A DNA stretch of 13,437 nucleotides from Burkholderiales bacterium (GCA_020348765.1 CP070753.1:3003544-3016980); one strand, 5' to 3'; shown: positions 1 to 7,663, numbered from the stretch's first letter. Program-made: numbers and translations. Notes: generated from the sequence alone by a model not told the origin.

Positions 1-1
1 G

Positions 2-1354
2 GACCCCGAGACCCTGCACGTGCCGGTGGTGATCGTCGGCGCCGGCGCCTGCGGGCTGACGGCGGCGATTCGCCTGCGCGATGCCGGCGTCGACTGCGTG
101 CTGCTCGAGCGCGACGCTGTGCCCGGCGGATCGACGGCACTGTCCTCGGGCCTGATCCCGGCGGCCGAAACCAGGGTGCAACGAGCGCTGGGCATCCGGG
201 ACTCGCGCGCGCTGTTCGCCGCGGACGTCACGGCCAAGAACCATGGCCAGGCGCCGAAGTATCTGGTTCGGGCCTACACCGACGCCGTGACCCGGGCCAT
301 CGATGCGCTCGAACGGCACGGCATCGCTTTCGAGGTGTTGCAGGGCTTCCTCTATCCGGGCCACCGTGCGCACCGGATGCATGCGGTGCCCGAGCACACG
401 GGCGCGGCACTGATGGCCGCCTTCGAGCGCGCGGCCACCGCGGCCGGCGCCGACATCCTGACCGAGGCACTGGTGCGCGAGCTCTGGCTCGATGCGCAGG
501 ACCGCGCGCTGGGCGTGGGCTTCGTTCGACCGGATGCGCGCGTCGAACACCTGTCCTGCGAGCTCTTGCTACTCGCCTGCAACGGCTTCGGTGGCAACGC
601 GGACATGGTGCGCGAACTGCTGCCGGCGATGCGCGATGCGGTGTTCGCCGGCCATGCCGGCAACGACGGTAGTGCCATTGCCTGGGGCCGGGCGATCGGT
701 GCCCGGCTGGCAGACCTCGGCGGCTACCAGGGCCACGGCTCCTGGGTCACGCCCCAGGGCGCGCTGATGAGCTGGGCGGTGATGACCGAGGGCGGGGTGC
801 AGATCAATGCGGAGGGCCGGCGCTTTCACGACGAGACCCAGGGCTACTCGGAGGCGGCCGTGCAGGTGCTCGATCAGCCGGGTCGCATCGCCTGGAACGT
901 GTTCGACGCACCGCTGCTAGCGCTCGCACGCACGTTTCCGGACTTCGTCGAGGCCGAGAGGATCGGCGCGCTGCGCACCGCTGCCGATGAAGCCGCGCTC
1001 GCGGCGCTGATCGGCTGTGACGCGGATGCGCTGCGCGCCACGCTGGCCGAAATCCGCCCGGCTGCGCAAGACCGATTCGGGCGCCGCTTCGCGCGCGCGC
1101 TGCAGCCGCCGTACCACGCGGTCAAGGTCACCGGCGCGCTGTTCCACACCCAGGGCGGCCTGGACATCGATGCGCACTGCCGCGTGCTGCGTTCCGACGG
1201 CTCACCGCTGCCCAACCTGCTCGCCGCCGGCGGCGCGGCTCGAGGTGTCTCGGGCCACGAGGTCTGGGGCTATCTCTCCGGCAACGGCCTGCTGAGCGCG
1301 GTCGCCGGCGGCTGGATCGCCGCCGAAACCGCGATCGCGCGACTGCGGGCGTGA
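2..1354 (+). CDS. FAD-dependent dehydrogenase, fumarate reductase/KsdD-like flavoprotein family (5' end outside window)
   Basis: Probable FAD enzyme that oxidises or reduces a C-C bond, of the fumarate reductase / 3-ketosteroid dehydrogenase / urocanate reductase type; the substrate is unknown. Counting from the GTG at 20, the dinucleotide-binding GAGACG motif is at residues 7-12 after a hydrophobic strand, and Glu30 is placed to bind the adenosine ribose. NGFGGN is near 188-193, GNDG near 214-217 and NAEGRRFHDE at 263-272, all typical of this family. A C-terminal GG...SGNGLLSA segment closes the FAD site. The reading frame stays open upstream of the GTG to base 2 and the Rossmann strand begins almost at once, so the true start is probably outside the window. 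There is no signal peptide in the visible part. It lies on the same strand as, and about 190 bases before, the molybdoenzyme genes. Family is confident; substrate is not. Confidence 0.88.
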   Translation, partial: DPETLHVPVVIVGAGACGLTAAIRLRDAGVDCVLLERDAVPGGSTALSSGLIPAAETRVQRALGIRDSRALFAADVTAKNHGQAPKYLVRAYTDAVTRAIDALERHGIAFEVLQGFLYPGHRAHRMHAVPEHTGAALMAAFERAATAAGADILTEALVRELWLDAQDRALGVGFVRPDARVEHLSCELLLLACNGFGGNADMVRELLPAMRDAVFAGHAGNDGSAIAWGRAIGARLADLGGYQGHGSWVTPQGALMSWAVMTEGGVQINAEGRRFHDETQGYSEAAVQVLDQPGRIAWNVFDAPLLALARTFPDFVEAERIGALRTAADEAALAALIGCDADALRATLAEIRPAAQDRFGRRFARALQPPYHAVKVTGALFHTQGGLDIDAHCRVLRSDGSPLPNLLAAGGAARGVSGHEVWGYLSGNGLLSAVAGGWIAAETAIARLRA

Positions 1355-1380
1355 TCGCGGGCGTGATTGCGGGCGTGATG
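1345..1380 (+). repeat. 12-bp tandem repeat (3 copies) spanning a stop codon
   Basis: Three consecutive copies of GCGGGCGTGAT plus one variable base (C, T, G) run across the end of the flavoprotein gene. Because the period is four codons, each copy supplies a TGA in the same frame, so the gene has three in-frame stops. The pattern looks like a slippage duplication. Confidence 0.85.
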
Positions 1381-1396
1381 CGGACGCGATGGGGGC

Positions 1397-1425
1397 TTGA
1401 ACAGGGCGTTTGGTCACCGTACGCT
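1397..1425 (+). promoter_or_regulatory. Possible sigma70-type promoter for the molybdoenzyme operon
   Basis: TTGAAC (1397-1402) and TACGCT (1420-1425) are separated by 17 bases in the 190-base gap before the molybdoenzyme gene. The -35 box is a fair match; the -10 box keeps only the first, second and last consensus bases. Weak evidence; the operon could equally read through from the flavoprotein gene. Confidence 0.25.
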
Positions 1426-1545
1426 TGAGCTTGTCTCATCGGGTGGCCGGGTCGTCGGGGCACTTGGACTCGCGTGTCCCATGCGAGGCCGGCTGTACCG
1501 GAGCCAGCACCTGATGCCGCAACCCGAATCGTTCGCCGCCAAGCC

Positions 1546-4101
1546 ATGAACGCCGTGCCTGGAGCGAGTTCGCCGCCCGGCGAGCACTGGGTCAAGAGCC
1601 ACTGCCAGCAGTGTTTCAATGCCTGCGGTATCGAGGTCGAGGTGCGCGATCGCAAGCCGGTGCGCATCCGCGGCGACGTCGACGACCCGAACACCCGGGG
1701 CCACCTGTGCGCGCGCGGGCTGGCCGGCGCCGCCAAGTTCTACGACCCGCACCGGCTGACGCGGCCGTTGATCCGGACCAATCCGCAAAAGGCCAGGGGC
1801 GTCGACCCCGGCTGGCGCGAGGCGAGCTGGGACGAGGCGCTGGACCTGGTGGCGGCCCGGCTCAGGAAGATCCGGAGCGAGAACCCGAACAAGCTGATCT
1901 GCTCGCTGTGGCCGTACGAGAAGTACATCCAGAGCTTTGCCTGGCCCGCGGCGTTCGGCACCGCGAACGGAGGTTTCTGCTTCAGCGGCGTCAGCAACCA
2001 GTGCGCCAACCCGAACCACTTCATCGGCATGCTGACCCACGGCGCGCTGGTCGAGTTCCCCGACCTGAAGTACTGCAATTACCTGCTGCTGCTGGGTTCG
2101 GAGTACGGCTTTGGCGCATACCAGTCGTTCGTCAGGGTCGCGCGCGAACTGGCCGATGCCCGGGCCCGGGGGCTGAAGCTGGTCGTCGCCGACCCGCGCC
2201 TCTCGGTCGCGGCCGGCAAGGCCGATCAGTGGCTGCCGATCCGGCCGGCGACCGACCTGGCACTGCTGCTGGCGATGATCCATCTGCTGGTGCACGAGTA
2301 CCGCATCTACGACGCCGACTGGCTCAGGCGGGGCACCAACGCGCCATATCTGCTCGGGCCCGAGCGGCGTTTCGTCACCGATGCGGCAACCGGCAAGCCG
2401 CTGGTGTGGGACCCGGTCGCTGGGGCTGCCCGGCCGTTCGATGCCCCGGACCTCGGCGACTTCGCGCTCGAGGGCGGCTTCGAAGTCGATGGCACCGCGT
2501 GCATGCCGTGCTTCCAGTACCTGAAGGACGAGACGCGCGCGTACACGCCCGAGTGGGCCGCAGCGATCTGCGACATCGACGCGCAGACCATTCGCACGAT
2601 CACGCGCGAGTTCGCCGAGGCCGCCTGCATCGGCCAGACGATCACCATCGACGGCGTCGTCTATCCCTACCGTCCGGCGGCCATCCTGTCGTACCGGGGA
2701 TTGCAGGCGCACACGAACGGCGCCCTGGCGATGATGGCGCAGGAGACCGTGCTGATGCTGGTCGGCGCGCTCGGGGTTCCGGGCGGGCTGCTGGCCAAGA
2801 GCATGGACGCACGCCGCTTCGGCGGTGCGGCGCGCGGCCTCGCGAAGGGGCCCGACGGCATGATCCGGCCGCAGGCGACCGGTTGGCACCTGTACACGCC
2901 GTTCGCCTATCCGCCGCAGACGCTCGAGCTGCGGGAATATGCCCCGCTGGCCACCGACCTGGGGCACCTGGTGCCGCGGGTGACGCTGGATCCGGCCAGC
3001 TATGGCATCGACTACGCGCCCGAGGCGCTCGTGATCTTTCACAGCAACCCGTTCACCAACAGCGGCGACAACGGGGTCATCGAACGCGCGCTCGCCAAGC
3101 TCGACCTCGTGGTCAGCATCAACATCTACCTGGACGAGAGCACCGACTTCGCCGATGTCGTGCTACCCGAACACACGAATCTGGAGCGGTACAACCTGGT
3201 CAACTGGACCCATGACATGCGGGGCCTGCAGGTCAGCCAGCCGGTGACGGCGCCGCTGCATGACACGATGGACGGCATGGACATCCTGATCGAGCTGGCC
3301 GAGCGCGCAGGGTTCCTCTACGGCGAAGGCGGGTTCAACGCGAGGCTCAACGGAACGCTCGGCCTCGCCGAGCCGCACTGCCTGGCCCTGGATCGAAAGT
3401 ACTCGTACGAGCAGATCCTGGACGTCCAGGCCAGGTGCCACTCGCAGGGCGAGCGGGATCTCGCCTGGTACCGGCGGCACGGCAACGACCTCGCGCCGCT
3501 CGAGCCGCACCAGAAATACCGGATCTACGGCAACGGGCGGCTGCCGCTCTTCTACAACACCGTCCGCGAGGTCGGCCTCGAGCTCGAAGCGAACCTGCAG
3601 GAGCACCGGATCGAGGAGCGGCACGGCCTGGCGATCCGGACCGATGTCTACAAGGGGCTGCCGTACTGGGAGGCGAGCCCGGTGCACGAGCCGGATGCCG
3701 AGTTCGACCTGTATCTGATCTCGTACAAGTCCTACATGACGACCTATGCGGACACCGCCACGAACCCGATCCTGATGGACCTGGCCAGGCGCGATCCGAA
3801 CCTGGTCAAGGTGGTGATCAATCGAGTCGCGGCTCGCAGCCGAGGCCTGCGCGACGGCGACCCGGTGTGGGTCGAGTCCCGGCATGCCAGGGCACGCGGC
3901 ATCGTCGGAGTCACCGAGGGAATCCATCCGGAGACGGCCGCCGTCTCGGGCGGCTTCGGCCGGCGCGGCCCGCATCCGGTGGGCCGGGGCGTGGGCCTCA
4001 GCCAGAACGCGCACCTGGCCATCGACCTGGCGCACAGCGGAATGCTGGGCGGCTCGATGGAGACCGCGGGCAGGGTGCGCATCTACCGCTGCGAGGATTG
4101 A
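1546..4101 (+). CDS. Molybdopterin oxidoreductase, catalytic subunit of a membrane-bound CISM enzyme (PadB/PsrA-like)
   Basis: Catalytic subunit of a DMSO-reductase-superfamily molybdoenzyme that should pass electrons through the next two gene products to or from quinone. From ATG 1546 it has 851 residues. An N-terminal [4Fe-4S] motif uses C20-x2-C23-x3-C27 and C55 (GHLCARG). C153 in SNQCANP lies where the family carries its protein Mo ligand, suggesting cysteine ligation. The signature ESTDFADVVLP lies at about 531-541, and a C-terminal dinucleotide-binding domain at about 720-848. An upstream in-frame GTG (1474) adds 24 residues, but neither start has a clear ribosome site. No twin-arginine signal is present: the only paired arginines in the 1474 version are not followed by a hydrophobic stretch, and an in-frame TGA at 1426 limits further extension. 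This argues for a cytoplasmic active site, as in phenylacetyl-CoA:acceptor oxidoreductase. Exact substrate unknown. Confidence 0.93.
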   Translation: MNAVPGASSPPGEHWVKSHCQQCFNACGIEVEVRDRKPVRIRGDVDDPNTRGHLCARGLAGAAKFYDPHRLTRPLIRTNPQKARGVDPGWREASWDEALDLVAARLRKIRSENPNKLICSLWPYEKYIQSFAWPAAFGTANGGFCFSGVSNQCANPNHFIGMLTHGALVEFPDLKYCNYLLLLGSEYGFGAYQSFVRVARELADARARGLKLVVADPRLSVAAGKADQWLPIRPATDLALLLAMIHLLVHEYRIYDADWLRRGTNAPYLLGPERRFVTDAATGKPLVWDPVAGAARPFDAPDLGDFALEGGFEVDGTACMPCFQYLKDETRAYTPEWAAAICDIDAQTIRTITREFAEAACIGQTITIDGVVYPYRPAAILSYRGLQAHTNGALAMMAQETVLMLVGALGVPGGLLAKSMDARRFGGAARGLAKGPDGMIRPQATGWHLYTPFAYPPQTLELREYAPLATDLGHLVPRVTLDPASYGIDYAPEALVIFHSNPFTNSGDNGVIERALAKLDLVVSINIYLDESTDFADVVLPEHTNLERYNLVNWTHDMRGLQVSQPVTAPLHDTMDGMDILIELAERAGFLYGEGGFNARLNGTLGLAEPHCLALDRKYSYEQILDVQARCHSQGERDLAWYRRHGNDLAPLEPHQKYRIYGNGRLPLFYNTVREVGLELEANLQEHRIEERHGLAIRTDVYKGLPYWEASPVHEPDAEFDLYLISYKSYMTTYADTATNPILMDLARRDPNLVKVVINRVAARSRGLRDGDPVWVESRHARARGIVGVTEGIHPETAAVSGGFGRRGPHPVGRGVGLSQNAHLAIDLAHSGMLGGSMETAGRVRIYRCED

Positions 4102-4103
4102 CG

Positions 4104-4718
4104 ATGCCCCGCTGGGGGATGGTGTTCGACCTGAAGCGGTGCATCGGGTGCAACGCATGCGTGGTCGCGTGCAAGATGGAGCACATGCTGCCCGAGGACG
4201 TGTTCTTCACCAGGACCTTCGTCGCCGAGCGCGGCGCCTTCCCGAACGTGGCGCGCGTGTACATCCCGACACTGTGCAACCAGTGCGAAGACGCCCCGTG
4301 CGAGAAGGCGTGCCCGAGCGGCGCCACCTACACGCGCGCCGACGGCATCGTGATGGTCGACCAGGACAAGTGCATCGGCTGCGACGCGTGCGCGGTCGCA
4401 TGCCCGTATGACAACCGGACCCGGCTGCCGCGCGAAGCCCTCGAACGCAGCTACTTCGGCACCGGCGTGCTGCAGGGCTTCGAGGAGGGCCGGCGCGAGC
4501 GCTGGGTGCCCGGCGCCGTGGCCAAGTGCGACTTCTGCAGTCGCCGCATCGACCGGGCGCTCGAGCCCGCCTGCGTGCTCGCCTGCCCGACCGAGGCGCG
4601 CGTTTTCGGAGACCTGAACGATGCGCACAGCGCCCCGAGCCAGCTGATTCGCCGGCGAAACGGCCGGCCGCCGCTGCCGGAGAAGAATGCGCGACCGAAG
4701 GTGTACTACGTGGACTGA
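4104..4718 (+). CDS. 4Fe-4S ferredoxin-type electron-transfer subunit (PsrB/DmsB/PadC-like)
   Basis: Electron-wire subunit of the molybdoenzyme complex, 204 residues. All sixteen cysteines for four [4Fe-4S] clusters are visible: C13/16/19/23, C58/61/66/70, C90/93/96/100 (CIGCDACAVACP) and C142/145/157/161. This is the standard arrangement of DmsB, PsrB and NarH-type subunits, with the long spacer typical of the last group. The ATG lies two bases after the stop of the catalytic gene, so the two are very likely translationally coupled. The reading frame stays open far upstream, but that stretch overlaps the catalytic gene in another frame and lacks ferredoxin character, so ATG 4104 is the start. 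There is no signal peptide. It should sit between the catalytic subunit and the membrane anchor on the cytoplasmic face. Confidence 0.95.
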   Translation: MPRWGMVFDLKRCIGCNACVVACKMEHMLPEDVFFTRTFVAERGAFPNVARVYIPTLCNQCEDAPCEKACPSGATYTRADGIVMVDQDKCIGCDACAVACPYDNRTRLPREALERSYFGTGVLQGFEEGRRERWVPGAVAKCDFCSRRIDRALEPACVLACPTEARVFGDLNDAHSAPSQLIRRRNGRPPLPEKNARPKVYYVD

Positions 4719-4723
4719 AGTCC

Positions 4724-4757
4724 TGGATGGACTCAAGTAGTGGACGGATTCAAGTGC
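4724..4757 (+). repeat. Imperfect 17-bp tandem duplication
   Basis: Two adjacent 17-base units, 4724-4740 and 4741-4757, agree at 13 of 17 positions and share the pattern TGGA-GGA-TCAAGT. A shorter related piece (TGGACTGAAGTCC, 4711-4723) contains the stop codon of the ferredoxin gene. This looks like an old local duplication in the gap before the anchor gene. Confidence 0.55.
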
Positions 4758-4811
4758 TGCGTGAACCGTACCGGGCGCGCCGCTGATCGGTTCGAACGCT
4801 CGGGACAGGGC

Positions 4812-5675
4812 ATGATCGACGACAGGATGGCCGGTGACAGCTTCCGGCTCGGGTTCCGGTTCCAGAGGCACTGGGACACGCCGATGGCCGGCGCCTTCTT
4901 CTGCGGCGAAGTCGGGGCCGGCCTCTTCCTCGTGTCGATGCTCTTCGGGCAGCTGCCGGGCATGCTCGCCGGCCTCGCGATCGCGACCCTGGGCAAGGGC
5001 ATCCTGCACCTCGCGCACATGGGCCTACCGGGCCGTTCCTGGCGCGCGATCCTGCGCCCGGACCGGTCATGGGTCAGTCGGGGGCTGATCGCGATCGTCG
5101 TGCTCGCGGCCTCGGGGACCCTGCATGTCGCTCACGTGCTCGGCGGGGGAGGGGACTGGCTCGGGACTGCGCTCGGCACAATGGCCGGCGCGGCCGCGGT
5201 GCTGGTCATGACCTATCAGGGATTCGCGATGTCGCATTCGGCCGCGATCGGCCTGTGGAGCACCGCGATGATGCCCTTCGCGAGCTTGCTCTATGCCGCG
5301 ACCAGCGGCGTGGTCCTGACGCTGCTCCTGCATCGGCTGCCGGAGTCGGCGCCGGCCGACGACACGCTGGTCGCCGCGGCGATGGTGCTGCTGCCGGCGC
5401 TGCTGATCATGCTGGCGAGCATGCTGCATGCCGCATATCACGGCAGCCCCGGCGCGAGGCTCTCGGCCGAGCTGCTGATGCGCGGACGTTATGCCGCGGC
5501 ATTTCACGGCACGGTGCTCGCGATCGGCCTGATCGTGCCGCTGGCCGCGCTGGCGCTCGGCGCCGATTCGACCTTCGCGCGGCTGCTGGCCGCCGCCGGG
5601 GTGCTGACCGGCTTCTACGCGTTTCGCGTCCTCGTGTTCAAGGCCGGCGTGTACGAGCCGGTCATGAGCTTCTGA
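4812..5675 (+). CDS. NrfD/DmsC-like membrane anchor, quinone-reactive subunit
   Basis: Integral membrane subunit that should anchor the molybdoenzyme and exchange electrons with the quinone pool. From ATG 4812 it has 287 residues and about eight hydrophobic helices (near 25-46, 50-70, 90-110, 118-138, 151-173, 184-208, 229-250 and 255-277), the topology of PsrC/NrfD and DmsC. The segment LHLAHMGLPGRSWRAILRP followed by SWVSRG (residues 65-91) is characteristic of the family; its H/G/R/W pattern lies near the quinone site in relatives. ATG 4812 is preferred because GGGACAGGG lies just upstream. A GTG at 4740 would add 24 poorly hydrophobic residues and falls in a duplicated sequence; ATG 4827 is another option. 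It is the third gene of the module, 93 bases after the ferredoxin gene, and a hairpin follows it. Confidence 0.9.
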   Translation: MIDDRMAGDSFRLGFRFQRHWDTPMAGAFFCGEVGAGLFLVSMLFGQLPGMLAGLAIATLGKGILHLAHMGLPGRSWRAILRPDRSWVSRGLIAIVVLAASGTLHVAHVLGGGGDWLGTALGTMAGAAAVLVMTYQGFAMSHSAAIGLWSTAMMPFASLLYAATSGVVLTLLLHRLPESAPADDTLVAAAMVLLPALLIMLASMLHAAYHGSPGARLSAELLMRGRYAAAFHGTVLAIGLIVPLAALALGADSTFARLLAAAGVLTGFYAFRVLVFKAGVYEPVMSF

Positions 5676-5690
5676 CGAGCCGTCGCGCGC

Positions 5691-5714
5691 CGGGACCGGC
5701 GCGGAGCGGTCCCG
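5691..5714 (+). terminator. Hairpin after the molybdoenzyme operon
   Basis: CGGGACCG (5691-5698) and CGGTCCCG (5707-5714) form a perfect 8-bp stem with an 8-base loop, 15 bases after the anchor gene's stop codon. No T-run follows, so intrinsic termination is not certain; it may work with Rho or protect the 3' end. Confidence 0.5.
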
Positions 5715-5757
5715 ACCTCGACCCCTCCGCGCTCGACTCGGATCCCGGCGAGCCCTT

Positions 5758-5780
5758 GAGCTCCCGAGCTCCCGAGCCCG
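5758..5780. repeat. 8-bp tandem repeat, about 2.5 copies
   Basis: GAGCTCCC occurs at 5758-5765 and 5766-5773, followed by a partial copy GAGCCCG. A second short direct repeat, GCCCGCAAGC, is found at about 5776-5785 and 5800-5809. The 144-base gap between the convergent operons holds only these repeats and two hairpins. Confidence 0.55.
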
Positions 5781-5793
5781 CAAGCGCGAAAGC

Positions 5794-5824
5794 CCTGAAG
5801 CCCGCAAGCCCGATTGGCTTCAGG
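5794..5824 (-). terminator. Hairpin over the end of the deacetylase-fold operon
   Basis: CCTGAAGCC (5794-5802) and GGCTTCAGG (5816-5824) make a perfect 9-bp stem with a 13-base loop. The distal arm contains the stop codon of the minus-strand gene ending at 5820. As a palindrome it could serve both strands. No T-run on either side. Confidence 0.45.
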
Positions 5825-6752
5825 CGGCCTGCCCCGCCTTCCAGGCCTCGAGGATCTCGGCCCCGGTGGCCGGCCACACGCCGCGGTGCCGCATGATGTG
5901 CGCCAGCGCCTGCTCGAGCGAGCCGATGCGGTACGGCTGGCCGATGACCCAGGGGTGCAGCGAGATCGCCATCACGCGACCGTTGTCCGGAGCCGATTCC
6001 CGGTACAGCATGTCGAACTGGTCGCACAGCTGGTCGCGGAAGTCGTCCTCGGTGTGATGGTTCTGCACCAGGATCGTGTAGTCGTCGATGTCGACCGGGT
6101 GCGGCATCGCGTGCAGCGCGCCCGAGGCCGCGCGCATCGGGTAGGGCATGTCGTCGTTGACCCAGTCGCACACGTACTCGATGCCGGCCTCGGCCAGCAG
6201 GTCGAGCGTGGCGCGCGATTCGGACTTGGCCGGTGACAGCCAGCCGCGCACCGGGCCGGCGGCGGCCTGGCGCAGGATGTCCAGGCTCTGCGTGATCCAC
6301 CGCCGCTCCTCGTCGGCTTCGAGGCCGCCGTGGTGCAGGTGGTCCATGTCCAGCCCGTTGGCGACGATCTCCCAGCCCCGGCTGTTGCAGGCTTCGACGA
6401 GCGACGGATAGCGCACCGCGACCGCGGCATTGACCGCGGCCGAGCCGCGGATGCCGTGTCGCTCGAGCGCCTGCATGATCCGGAAGATGCCGACCCGGTT
6501 GCCATAGTCGCGCAGCGTGTAGTGGCGCAGGTCCGGGTAGGCGGTCTGCATCGCGCCGGGCGGCTTGAACGGCTGACCCTTCATGTCGAGCGGAAACCAC
6601 TCGAGCGCGGTCACCACCCACAGCGCCATGCGCGCGCCGCCGGGCCAGCGCACCGGCCTGCGCGTCGGCAGCGGCGACCAGTCGTAGCGGTCATGGTCCA
6701 TGCCATATCGGCGCAGCGGATACTCGAGGTAGTCGTCGGGCAGCTTGCTCAT
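5820..6752 (-). CDS. PuuE-like polysaccharide deacetylase-fold protein with altered metal-site residue
   Basis: Cytoplasmic carbohydrate-esterase-4-fold hydrolase, 310 residues, close in layout to the allantoinase PuuE branch rather than to secreted chitin or peptidoglycan deacetylases; no signal peptide. Landmarks shared with PuuE are the early ALEWF (motif-1 Glu51), RDYGNRVGIFR (81-91), the WEIV-NG region (127-133) and LHPWVIGQPYR (265-275, His266). Where the upstream paralogue and PuuE have SHG, this protein has ANG, so the expected metal-binding histidine is Asn132. Several histidines follow (DMDHLHHGG, 135-143) and might substitute. ATG 6752 is chosen because AGAGG lies just upstream and because it overlaps the TGA of the preceding gene as ATGA; the open frame further upstream is inside that gene. 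It may be a divergent enzyme or a non-catalytic partner of its neighbour. The substrate is unknown. Confidence 0.85.
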   Translation of the reverse strand: MSKLPDDYLEYPLRRYGMDHDRYDWSPLPTRRPVRWPGGARMALWVVTALEWFPLDMKGQPFKPPGAMQTAYPDLRHYTLRDYGNRVGIFRIMQALERHGIRGSAAVNAAVAVRYPSLVEACNSRGWEIVANGLDMDHLHHGGLEADEERRWITQSLDILRQAAAGPVRGWLSPAKSESRATLDLLAEAGIEYVCDWVNDDMPYPMRAASGALHAMPHPVDIDDYTILVQNHHTEDDFRDQLCDQFDMLYRESAPDNGRVMAISLHPWVIGQPYRIGSLEQALAHIMRHRGVWPATGAEILEAWKAGQAA

Positions 6753-7663
6753 GGTGCCTCTCCCACCGGCTGGGCCGCCGCGGTGAACGCGTCGCTGTAG
6801 TGCTCGTTGAAGTAGTGCGCGATCTCGCGGCCGGTCGCCAGCCACACCTTGTCATGGCTGGTGATGTACGCGAGCGCCTCCTCGAAGGCGGCCATCCGGT
6901 ACGGCTGGCCCACCAGGTACGGGTGCAGCGGGATGCACATCACGGTGCCCGATCGTTCGCCCTCGGCGTACAAGCGGTCGAACTGGCGCTTCAGGATGTC
7001 CCCGTAGCGCCGCGGAGAGACCAGGTTGATGTTGTAGACGATGACATCGTTCATCTCGAGCGAGTAAGGGATGCTGCACAGCCGCCCCGTCCTGACCTTG
7101 ACCGGTCCCGGCTGATCGTCGTGGAACAGGTCGCACACGTAGCTCAGGCCCATCTCGGCCACGAGATCCATCGTGTTGTCGGTGTAGGTCAGCGCCGGCG
7201 CCAGCCAGCCGTCCAGCTTCTGGCCGGTGTGCTTCCTGATGGTGTCGATCGAGTCCTGGATGACCGCGCGCTCCTGTTCCTCGGTCATCCCCATCAGGTA
7301 GCGCGTGTTGTAGGTGCCGTGCGAGTAGAACTCCCAGTCGGCCTCGGCGCAGGCGGCGATCACCTCGGGGTGGTGCTCGCACATCGCGACGTTCAGCGAC
7401 ACGCTGCCGCGCATGTTGCAGCGCTTCATCGCGTCGAGCATGCGCCAGAAGCCGACCCGGTTGCCGTAGTCCCGGTACGCGTAGTTGAGCACGTCCGGCG
7501 CCGGCCGCGCCCAAGGCGCGCGCGCCGGGTTGCGTGGCGGATCGAGCTCGTAGAACTCGATGTTGGGCGCGACCCAGAACGCGACCCTGGCATCGTCGGG
7601 CCAGCGGATGGTCGGGCGCTGGTCCCAGGGCAGGTAATCGAAGAAGCCGGGATCGCGTTTCAC
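6749..7663 (-). CDS. PuuE-like polysaccharide deacetylase-fold amidohydrolase
   Basis: Probable cytoplasmic amidohydrolase of the carbohydrate esterase 4 / NodB fold, 304 residues, about the length of allantoinase PuuE. The motif NIEF (34-37) corresponds to NYEE of PuuE, then RDYGNRVGFWR (64-74), EFYSHGTYN with His115 (111-119), LHPYLVGQPYR with His247 (246-256) and SHDKVWLATGREIAHYF near the C-terminus, which closely parallels the PuuE end. It lacks the classical TFDDG and HxxxH motifs of true polysaccharide deacetylases, so hydrolysis of a small cyclic amide or ureide is more likely than sugar deacetylation. Start is GTG 7663, with AGGAG about 8 bases upstream and a GTGA overlap with the upstream stop. 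It is co-transcribed with a cysteine amidohydrolase and a diverged paralogue. Specificity is not readable. Confidence 0.88.
   Translation of the reverse strand: MKRDPGFFDYLPWDQRPTIRWPDDARVAFWVAPNIEFYELDPPRNPARAPWARPAPDVLNYAYRDYGNRVGFWRMLDAMKRCNMRGSVSLNVAMCEHHPEVIAACAEADWEFYSHGTYNTRYLMGMTEEQERAVIQDSIDTIRKHTGQKLDGWLAPALTYTDNTMDLVAEMGLSYVCDLFHDDQPGPVKVRTGRLCSIPYSLEMNDVIVYNINLVSPRRYGDILKRQFDRLYAEGERSGTVMCIPLHPYLVGQPYRMAAFEEALAYITSHDKVWLATGREIAHYFNEHYSDAFTAAAQPVGEAP

Noticed and set aside
1534..1548. Arg-Arg pair near the molybdoenzyme N-terminus as a Tat motif
   Set aside because: Followed by QAMNAVPG rather than the S/T-RRxFLK consensus and a hydrophobic core.
1414..3042. 542-codon open frame on the minus strand opposite the molybdoenzyme gene
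   Set aside because: Arg/Pro/Gly/Asp/Gln-rich translation without domain character; the plus strand has every motif of the catalytic subunit. It is an antisense artefact of high GC.
3163..4158. 331-codon minus-strand open frame
   Set aside because: Lies opposite the end of the molybdoenzyme gene, low-complexity composition and no motif or ribosome site.
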